Source: Bemisia tabaci
Taxonomy: Eukaryota > Arthropoda > Insecta > Hemiptera > Aleyrodidae
Assembly: GCF_918797505.1 (NCBI RefSeq)
Contig: NC_092793.1
Span: forward strand, 62,205,749 to 62,269,748
DNA length: 64,000 nucleotides
Direction of reading: 5' to 3'
A model generated the notes under the pieces. That model saw nothing but the letters and a program-made list of their open reading frames with translations, did no database searches and was not told the origin of the DNA. Positions 56,740 to 64,000 of the stretch are shown here, one piece after another; positions within the stretch are counted from its first letter, which is position 1, and each line of letters opens with the position of its first letter. The position numbers were made by a program, and so were the translations under genes.

Positions 56740-58421
56740 CTGAAACAAACGGAAACTTATGGGTTAAATACTTGCTTCAGCCTCGCTGTAACATAAAATA
56801 AAAGTAAAATAAAAATTTTAAAAAAAGTAAAAATCCCCTAGCTTGGTAGAGGAAGTACACCGACATCAATTTTTTTTTGTTTCTCCCTCCTCCCTCCTCC
56901 CTCCAACGACTTCACATAACCCTCCCACCTCCCGAATGTCTGTATTTTAGGGTAGGGAATGGAGGAGCTTAGTGAGGATAAAACAATTTTCTAGTAGCTT
57001 CGACATGGGTTATCTGTCCCTTACTTGCGCGAAAAAAGTAAAGTGATGGGCCTTTGCAAACTTTTACCAGAGCAAAAATAAGAGTTGTCTCATTCAGTAA
57101 ATGTCTCAAAAATCACGATGATCACATTGGTAAAGTTGGAGAAGCATTCCTTACTTCACAATCTGCGTGAGAAATTTGCATTTTTTTTTAGCTTCCCGCT
57201 TCAAAAACGATACTACGGCTCAGGTAAACATTTCGTCCGAAGTGTCGTTCTAGGTAGGGTCCCTATGAGCAGGTACTCCGTGTATTACTTTTAAATTACC
57301 GTGTATTTAAATGGGGGAGTACGACTTTTCCAAAACGGGGTTTTTGGATGTTAACGGATTACAAATGACATGAAAATTTTTCTAAATTTTCTAGGTAGGT
57401 TGCTTAAAATATTTGTAAAGTCTCGACCCTCCTATCTCACAGGTTCTGGGAGAAAATTTCGGTGAAAGTTGACTCTACTCTAAGAAATTTCCCGCGCATA
57501 GTTTGAATTGCGGAAGAAAAATAGTTCGTAGTTTACAACACTCATTACTTTAAGAAAAAATTTCAGGTATTGATTCTAGAATTAAACTTACGTTTAACAC
57601 TTTTTTCAAGCTTTTAAAATTATTAAGGTTAATCTTCAGCTGTAGTTCTGAAAAAATCCACCACGTCGCGCTGCTAAAATCCGACTCCGAAATCAGTGAT
57701 TATTTAAATATCACATTCAGTCTTACACAGTCTCACATCAGTCTTAAATTCTAAGACTCATAAGTTCTAGCAGCATACGTCTGGAATCCTTAGAAACAAA
57801 CGCGAGCTTTGAAAGTTTAATAATAAAAAATACAATTTGATCCCAGTTTCTCTTACGGGATTTCTTCAAATGCGAGAGAGACAGCTCATGGTGGGAGAGA
57901 GATACCTGCAACTGCTGAGAGCGATCGATCGCGATTGGTTGCATCAAGGTCATCATGCTTAACCCTACTTTTTTCTGGGATCAAATGTCAGAGCTTCAGA
58001 AGTTTCTTTTTACATCGTTTTTAGTGTCAATAGGAAGAAGAATATTATGGCTAGAACTTATGACTCTTCGATTTAAACAGAAGTTCCCCTAACTTTCATA
58101 AAAGCTCAAGGACTTACGTGGAGCTGTACGAACTCTAATAGCGTGGACCAAAAACCAAAACACAGCGGTGGCGCCCCCTGCGCGGAGAAATTTCTTACTT
58201 CACGCAGCTGTAGATAACCCTTAAGAGTTTTTGAACGCAACCCGTCTAGATTTTCAATCATGTGGTTGTAACGCGGTCGCGCATCGATCATGCACTGCGC
58301 GGCACTACTTGCACACCTCCAATCGCCACCTGTCGCTATTGGTCGTACGATATTTGGAGGTAGCGCGCGTGATTGGCCATCCGCGTCGCCCATAAGAAGT
58401 AAAATTAGAAGCGTTCTGGAG
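56740..58421. other. Intron or upstream sequence, nothing recognised
   Basis: No further rootletin exon with coiled-coil character and splice sites could be picked out. The minus-strand frame at 58106-58393 has no known domain. A T/C-rich stretch lies at 56870-56935. Confidence 0.35.
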
Positions 58422-58667
58422 GGTGCTAGGTCATTTTTCCTAATTTTTTTTTCTACATCAGGTTTTCCTATTACTTTTTTCCTACTCGTTTTTTGTCCTA
58501 TTACAGTAAGTCCTACGAGTGAGATGTCCCACTGGCTTTTTTCCTAAGGGTGTTTGTCCTAATAATTCAATAATAATTGAAACGTAAACATGAGCAGAGT
58601 AGAGGGAAATTTTTCAGAAAGAGTAAAGTTTTCTCAGCGAGCCGAATATAAGTGCGTGAACAGGAGA

Positions 58668-59650
58668 TGTGCGCGCAGGCACGTAATTTCAAGCGCGCAG
58701 GACGGAGAGCAGCACCGGGTTGTAAGGCCGGTGATGGAAGCTCATCCGAGCGCTTGAGTGGACTGGATCAGGCGGTGGGCGCCTGATAGGCAGGCAATCC
58801 GCGACAGTGGGCGCGGCGTCTTCAGTTTGTGCGCTTGAAGCGCGGTGAAGACCCCCAAGGGATACCCCCAGGGCTTGCCTAAGCGAATCGCTCGGACGGA
58901 TATCGCGATGAGGCGATTGCGGGTTGCTCCGTGCAGCGCTGTACGCGGCCAGGCACGGGAGCCACTGTGGAGTCAACAGCGTTGGGAGCTGGACTGAGAA
59001 GTCAACAGCGTTGGGAGCTGGACTGAGAAGTCGACAGCGTTGGAAGCTGGACTGAGAAGTCGACGGCGTTAGAAGCCGGACTGAGAGTCGACAGCGTAAG
59101 AAGCTGGACTGGGAAGTCGACGGCGTTAGAAGCCGGACTGAGAAGTCGACGGCGTTAGAAGCCGGACTGAGAAGTCGACAGCGTAAGAAGCTGGACTGGG
59201 AAGTCGACGGCGTTAGAAGCCGGACTGAGAGTCGACAGCGTGAGAAGCTGGACTGGGAAGTCGACAGCGTTGGGCGCTGGACTAGATGCTTCTTCTTGGA
59301 GACCTGAAAGAGAAGTGGTGAAAATTCACTTACCAAGGTGCTCAAGCTTGGTTGAGGAGTGAATGGTGGATCACACTTTGCATGGGCCGCGCCGCTGGGA
59401 TGCCGTCAAAATCAGACGACGGGAGAGAGCGGCGGAACGTCTAAAGCTGGGTACGTCAACGCGATCTAGCGGACAGCGGCGTCGCGACGCCGCGAGGTAG
59501 GGCGCGCGGGTTGCGGGGGAGCGCGGCCGCGAGAAGATGAGCGCGGCGGCGAGGAGGGGGGAGCGCGGGTCGCGGGGAAGGAGCGACCGCGGCGCGGAGT
59601 CGGCCGACGGCGAGGCCGGTACTGGCCGAGCCATGTCCACGGCGTGAACA
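58668..59650 (-). repeat. BEL/Pao 3' LTR (983 bp)
   Basis: Plus-strand ends are TGTGCGCGCAGG and GGCGTGAACA. It contains a minisatellite of roughly 28-29-bp units (gaagtcgacggcgttagaag core) at about 58973-59285, with about 11 copies. ORFs inside it are translations of the array. Confidence 0.88.
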
Positions 59651-59690
59651 TGTACCGCCCCCCATGAGGCCCGTTAAGGGCTCATCATAC
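59651..59690 (-). other. Polypurine tract region of BEL/Pao element
   Basis: On the minus strand ATGGGGGGCGG lies just before the LTR start, the expected place of the plus-strand primer. Confidence 0.6.
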
Positions 59691-59760
59691 AAGGAAAAAT
59701 AAAGAAGAAATTAAAATTCGCTGAGAACAATGATATTTACAAAGAAATTGAAAAAACTGA

Positions 59761-62418
59761 TTAAGATTTAAGAAGGCTGAGAAATCGCTTCCAAAATTTA
59801 GTTTTAGAGGGTCCCAGTTTTTGGGGTTTGTCCCGGTCAGTTTCTAAGCGTTCATCAGGTACTGTTTCCTTTGATTTAGAAGCAACTGGCGGTTTAAGAC
59901 ATGATTGCTGTGACGTTTTTGTGTCTTTAGTAGATCCTTGTGTCAGTCCTTGCTCACATGAAGAGTTTTTGTTACTCAGCTGACGAGTATTTTTAGGCCG
60001 GACTGCGGTTGTCTCGCCTGCGGTATGGAGATTAGATCGTTCCTGGCACCATGAGTCAAAGTTTGGAGATGCTAGTTGGGGACAAGCATCTTTCGGGAGG
60101 GGCCCTTTCAATGGGCGGCGTCTGGCGGGTGGGGCGAAGCGTGGCTTCGCGGGTTTTTTTGCATTCTCTCGGAGAGAATTATCGTCAGAGAGCTTGTCTG
60201 AAGTGTGGACAGAGTTAAGCTTTCTGGTAGCACTCCAAGAGACGCACTCTGTGGGCTTCTTCGGGAGTAGCGAGAATTTAGAGGATTCTGTTTTTCTCCA
60301 ATCGAAGGACTTGTGGGATCCAGGCTGGATCACCGGAGCCCGGGGAGGTGTTGCGTTAAACAAACATGTAATTAGTGAGGTTTGAGTTCTTTCGCATGTC
60401 GGGGCTGAGCCCATCAGGACAGCTCCGAGGGGTGTTACAAACACCGTGGGAAGCGAGGGTCCTAGCGGGTGCGGTGGACCGACGATGAGGGCAGAGAATA
60501 ATTCTGCGCCGATCAGCACGTCTATAGGGCCTGGCTGATCGAAGGTAGGGTCGGCAAGGTTCCATTCCTTAACTAGATCCTTCACCGAGGCGGCGATGGC
60601 CGTGGAAGGAGTGGAGTTTGTGATCGTCTGGACCACAGTGACTGGGTGGTTCTTGGCCACAGGCTTGTGGCGCACAGATGCCAGCGTGACGTGGAAACGG
60701 CCAAAGGTTTCGACACGATTCTCGGCTAAGCCACTCATTGCGTTCATGGGAGACTGGACATTCAAACCGAGCTTGTCAGCGCACTCGCGGGTGATCAGAG
60801 TGCCTTGTGAGGCTGAATCCAAAATCCCGCGGACCAAAACCGATCCTTTGCGAGTTTTTATGCGCAGTCTGGCGGTGGCCAAGAGAATGGTAGAAGAAGT
60901 TTTGCTGGCACTGAGCAGGACCTTCTCCTGGGAGGAACCTGAGGACGCCGGGCTGTCAGAGGTAGCATCCGGGTCGTCAGAGTTGTTTACCGGAGACTCT
61001 TCGTGGAGAAGAGTGTGGTGCTTTTTGGAACAAAGCATGCAACGGCGAGGTGAGACACACGACTCGACAAAATGAGTGTTCAGACAGTTAATACACCTAC
61101 TTGCACTCTTTATGAATTCTCGACGCTGAGAAATGGGTTTGGCGCGAAAGGCGGAACAGTCAAAGAGTCGGTGTCTTTCTGGGCAACACGGGCATTGCGG
61201 TTGGCGTGCGCGGTCGGTCTGAGGCTTGCTGTGATCGTCTCTATCCTCTTGCTCGTGCTCAGAGGAGGAGTCAGAGCTATCAGACGACCCATCGCATGAT
61301 ACCAAAACTTTGGTGCCGTTGGGTGAGCGAGACTTGGCTCTGGAGCCTTTGACTCTATTTTTGCGGGGTGCGGGATTGGCATTAGTCTCATGGCATGAAA
61401 CTAGAGCCTTAGCCTCTCTGCGATTGGGAGGGCTATCTTCGGTGCTGCGACGTTCCTTCTCCAGGAAGCTAAGGAGTTCGTCCAGCTTGGGGTAAGAGGG
61501 ATCAGCTCCTCGGTAGTCCTCTAGCCTTTGCTTCAGGCGAGTGGACAATTTTCGCACTATTAGGGCGCTCAACAGACCACTGTAAGAGTCTGGAGGGTGA
61601 CCGAGGGCTTGGAGCGCTTGGGAATGTTCCCTGATCTTGGTGATCAGCGCAGGTATTTGCTCGAAGCGTTGGGCATCAGGGAGGTCTAAGAGACCATTAT
61701 AGTGATGGAACACGTGGCGACGCTCAGAATGATAGCGTTCACAGAGCAGCGTCCAAGCGACGTCGTAATTGGCATCTGTGATGTCTAGCCCGGTGATGAG
61801 TGCAAGAGGATCACCTTTTAGGCTGCCGAGCAAATATTGAAATTTCTGGACTGCCAGGAGTGAGGGGCTGGTGTGAACCGATGCCTTATAAAGGTTATAC
61901 CAGGTTCGCCATGCACCCAAATCTCCGCTGAATTTCGGGAGCTCTAACTTCGGTAGTCGGATGGAGGACACGGAGAAAGAAGTATTGTTGAGCGTGGAAA
62001 CGCCTGCTAAGGCGGGCAGCGTCTTCCGCAGGAATGAGCGCTGAGCTTCATCGAAGAGGCGGTCAAATTCAGCCTGCAGAATTTCCACCTCAATCTCAGA
62101 CTCGGGTGGCAGAGAGGTATTCAACAGGATTATTTGATCCTGGAACTCCTCGAAGCGTTCTCTCAGCACGTCTAAACGATTGAAGGACGGCCGGAAGGTC
62201 TCTATTTCTTCCGCTGGGATTGCTCGGGTAAGGTCGGCGTGAATGGCTCTCAGCTGTGAGAGCACCATCGACCTTTTAGCCTTCAGCGAGAGCGAGGATA
62301 TGCGCGTCGCTATATCCAAATCGCCGTCGTTCTGATTGGAGTTTTCTCCGCCGTCTGCCATACTGGAAAGTTGGAAGCGAGTGGCGTGTCCAGAGGACTG
62401 ATGTCTGCCGTCTCTCAA
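59761..62418 (-). CDS. BEL/Pao Gag-protease protein (885 aa)
   Basis: One intact frame. Residues about 155-300 form the Gag domain seen in Pao-type proteins (DUF1759): LPKLELPKFSGDLGAWRTWY, LLGSLKGDPLALITGL. Residues about 410-475 hold paired zinc knuckles (CCPERHRLFDC; CINCLNTHFVESC; CMLCSKKHHTLLH). Residues about 535-700 are the retropepsin-like DUF1758 domain, with LDSASQGTLI as the likely active site. A second Met at residue 20 (MADGGEN) is an alternative start. The C-terminal 180 residues are polar and lead to a stop; no polymerase follows. The open frame suggests recent or maintained function. Confidence 0.88.
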   Translation of the reverse strand: MRDGRHQSSGHATRFQLSSMADGGENSNQNDGDLDIATRISSLSLKAKRSMVLSQLRAIHADLTRAIPAEEIETFRPSFNRLDVLRERFEEFQDQIILLNTSLPPESEIEVEILQAEFDRLFDEAQRSFLRKTLPALAGVSTLNNTSFSVSSIRLPKLELPKFSGDLGAWRTWYNLYKASVHTSPSLLAVQKFQYLLGSLKGDPLALITGLDITDANYDVAWTLLCERYHSERRHVFHHYNGLLDLPDAQRFEQIPALITKIREHSQALQALGHPPDSYSGLLSALIVRKLSTRLKQRLEDYRGADPSYPKLDELLSFLEKERRSTEDSPPNRREAKALVSCHETNANPAPRKNRVKGSRAKSRSPNGTKVLVSCDGSSDSSDSSSEHEQEDRDDHSKPQTDRARQPQCPCCPERHRLFDCSAFRAKPISQRREFIKSASRCINCLNTHFVESCVSPRRCMLCSKKHHTLLHEESPVNNSDDPDATSDSPASSGSSQEKVLLSASKTSSTILLATARLRIKTRKGSVLVRGILDSASQGTLITRECADKLGLNVQSPMNAMSGLAENRVETFGRFHVTLASVRHKPVAKNHPVTVVQTITNSTPSTAIAASVKDLVKEWNLADPTFDQPGPIDVLIGAELFSALIVGPPHPLGPSLPTVFVTPLGAVLMGSAPTCERTQTSLITCLFNATPPRAPVIQPGSHKSFDWRKTESSKFSLLPKKPTECVSWSATRKLNSVHTSDKLSDDNSLRENAKKPAKPRFAPPARRRPLKGPLPKDACPQLASPNFDSWCQERSNLHTAGETTAVRPKNTRQLSNKNSSCEQGLTQGSTKDTKTSQQSCLKPPVASKSKETVPDERLETDRDKPQKLGPSKTKFWKRFLSLLKS

Positions 62419-62439
62419 GGAAGTGTGCTTGCCTCAAAA

Positions 62440-62458
62440 GATCCGGCTCGGAGGACCA
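62440..62458 (-). other. BEL/Pao primer-binding site
   Basis: Minus strand TGGTCCTCCGAGCCGGATC starts 4 bases inside the LTR edge. It is complementary to a tRNA 3' end, and the form agrees best with tRNA-Tyr from memory. Confidence 0.65.
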
Positions 62459-62462
62459 TATA

Positions 62463-63418
62463 TGTGCGCGCAGGCACGTAATTTCAAGCGCGCAGGACGG
62501 AGAGCAGCACCGGGTTGTAAGGCCGGCGATGGAAGCTCATCCGAGCGCTTGAGTGGACTGGATCAGGCGGTGGGCGCCTGATAGGCAGGCAATCCGCGAC
62601 AGTGGGCGCGGCGTCTTCAGTTTGTGCGCTTGAAGCGCGGTGAAGACCCCCAAGGGATGCCCCCAGGGCTTGCCTAAGCGAATCGCTCGGACGGATATCG
62701 CGATGAGGCGATTGCGGGTTGCTCCGTGCAGCGCTGTAAGCGGCCAGGCACGGGAACCACTGTGGAGTCAACGGCGTTGGGAGCTGGACTGAGAAGTCAA
62801 CAGCGTTGGGAGCCGGACTGAGAAGTCGACAGCGTAGGAAGCTGGACTGGGAAGTCGACGGCGTTAGAAGCCGGACTGAGAAGTCGACAGCGTTTGAAGC
62901 CGGACTGAAAAGTCGACAGCGTAGGAAGCTGGACTGTGAAGTCGACGGCGTTAGAAGCCGGACTGAAAAGTCGACAGCGCAGGAAGCTGGACTGTGAAGT
63001 CGACGGCGTGAGAAGCTGGACTGGGAAGTCGACAGCGTTGGGCGCTGGACTAGATGCTTCTTCTTGGAGACCTGAAAGAGAAGTGGTGAAAATTCACTTA
63101 CCAAGGTGCTCAAGCTTGGTTGAGGAGTGAATGGTGGATCACACTTTGCATGGGCCGCGCCGCTGGGATGCCGTCAAAATCAGACGACGGGAGAGAGCGG
63201 CGGAACGTCTAAAGCTGGGTACGTCAACGCGATCTAGCGGACAGCGGCGTCGCGACGCCGCGAGGTAGGGCGCGCGGGTTGCGGGGGAGCGCGGCCGCGA
63301 GAAGATGAGCGCGGCGGCGAGGAGGGGGGAGCGCGGGTCGCGGGGAAGGAGCGACCGCGGCGCGGAGTCGGCCGACGGCGAGGCCGGTACTGGCCGAGCC
63401 ATGTCCACGGCGTGAACA
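62463..63418 (-). repeat. BEL/Pao 5' LTR (956 bp)
   Basis: Same ends as the 58668-59650 copy. The 28-29-bp array (62766-63057) has one unit fewer. Transcription of the Gag ORF would start here on the minus strand. Confidence 0.88.
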
Positions 63419-63721
63419 GGAGATTTTACAAGCTGAGCCTTCTATACCCTCAATATAAGGAGGAGGATGAAGCTCCACTACTTACGGGCATGCGGCTACA
63501 ATTTTAACTTGTGAGGTACCTATGTTGTTTTTTTACTTTCTCGATCCCCTAGTTTTAAAATTGAATTTCGGACAAATGCCCCTAGGAAAAAAGCCAGTAG
63601 GACATCTCACTCGTAGGAGTAACTGTGATGGAACAAAAAACGAGTAGGTAGGAGAAAAGTATTGGGAAAAATTGCAGTAGGAAAAAATGTTTTAGGAAAA
63701 ATTACTTGCCACCTTCTGGAG

Positions 63722-64000
63722 TACCCGCTCGTAGAATATAGGAACCCTAGTTTTAGCCGACTTGTATACTACACAATATTCAACATGGCCGACACCAATC
63801 CGCCAAAACCCGAGTGCCTAGACGAGATTCTAACCATTTGTCGACAAACAAATGTTTTTACATTCACGATTTCTTCGCTTTGATAAAGATCCGCTTTGAT
63901 TGCATCAAAAACATTGAATCACACTAGGCTTTGTCTCGACGGCGCGACAGTTGAGGGAATTAGGTGCAACTGTTCCGAGTTTGTTGCACAAATCGAAGTT
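63722..64000. other. Nothing recognised
   Basis: A short plus-strand frame (to 63883) reads MADTNPPKPECLDEILTICR, but no family is recognised and it lacks context. Confidence 0.3.

Larger units (their letters stand above)
58668..63418 (-). mobile_element. BEL/Pao LTR retrotransposon, Gag-protease only (4.75 kb)
   Basis: Two LTRs (58668-59650 and 62463-63418) flank one minus-strand ORF. The target duplication GGAGA is at 58663-58667 and 63419-63423. Primer site and polypurine tract are in place. Reverse transcriptase, RNase H and integrase are absent: only about 110 bp separate the ORF end from the LTR. The LTRs differ by a handful of substitutions plus a 27-bp array-length change, so insertion is recent. 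Replication would need proteins from a full-length relative. Confidence 0.88.
58422..63713. mobile_element. TIR element with CCTA-rich ends, split by a BEL/Pao element
   Basis: The left end (58422-58565) reads GGTGCTAGGTCATTTTTCCT and the right end (about 63570-63713) reads GGTGGCAAGTAATTTTTCCT inward. Both continue with the same order of TTTTTCCTA/TCCTAC words and a shared TCCTACGAGTGAGATGTCC. TTCTGGAG flanks both sides (58414-58421 and 63714-63721), an 8-bp duplication. Without the BEL insertion it would be about 0.5 kb: a hAT-like MITE. Confidence 0.7.

Noticed and set aside
58106..58393. Upstream rootletin exon or separate gene
   Set aside because: Sequence is not coiled coil, has no clear splice pair, and no family is recognised.
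58689..59345. 218-residue Ser/Thr/Gln-rich ORF as a gene
   Set aside because: It lies in the BEL LTR minisatellite and is duplicated in the other LTR (62484-63113); a repeat translation.
59761..62418. Host gene encoding an 885-residue zinc-knuckle protein
   Set aside because: Direct LTRs, 5-bp duplication, primer site and Pao-type Gag/protease domains show that it is a retrotransposon.

Overview
The window is eukaryotic and most likely from an insect, possibly a hemipteran. Coding sequence is broken into short exons with GT/AG splice sites, introns are long, and most of the DNA is transposon-derived: Copia and BEL/Pao LTR elements, several LINE fragments, a Penelope-like fragment, many inverted-repeat DNA elements, and tRNA- and 5S-like SINE material. 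The species cannot be fixed from the sequence alone.

One cellular gene is well supported. It lies on the minus strand and spans at least 2772-56739. Eleven exons (210, 147, 176, 121, 237, 137, 161, 131, 168, 195 and 177 bp in transcription order) join in frame with matching phases into exactly 620 codons. The protein is almost continuous coiled coil with rootletin (CROCC) family signatures. Both ends of the gene lie outside the recognised exons, so it is partial here. Its introns of about 9.4, 12.7, 21.4 and 1.9 kb hold most of the mobile DNA.

Layout, left to right: a Copia LTR with a primer site (22-243); a Ginger-like element with 16-bp palindromes and a CXC-domain ORF, carrying a TA-flanked MITE (576-1803); a decayed Copia element broken by a LINE that is itself broken by a MITE (4024-7913); a CCCAAGTAGC-ended element with a 5S-like insert (8582-9682); a Penelope fragment split by a MITE (10692-12003); the exon cluster (12347-20113); a second CCCAAGTAGC element (20693-21076); LINE and inverted-repeat debris (21880-25757); a 1.5-kb near-perfect palindrome holding two head-to-head copies of a Ginger-type CXC module (27701-29192); a 2.6-kb hAT-like foldback with an 8-bp target duplication (29508-32079); a deep nest of inverted-repeat elements (about 35.1-53.9 kb); two upstream rootletin exons (54380-54526 and 56530-56739); and a young BEL/Pao element with an intact 885-codon Gag-protease ORF but no reverse transcriptase, sitting inside a TIR element (58422-63713).

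The most unusual theme is a set of non-autonomous DNA elements whose subterminal DNA is packed with one short motif specific to that element. In two Ginger-like cases the only protein left is the transposase C-terminal module with a CXC zinc-binding domain. All transposon classes and boundaries were read by eye from terminal repeats, target-site duplications and translated motifs; no database search was run.
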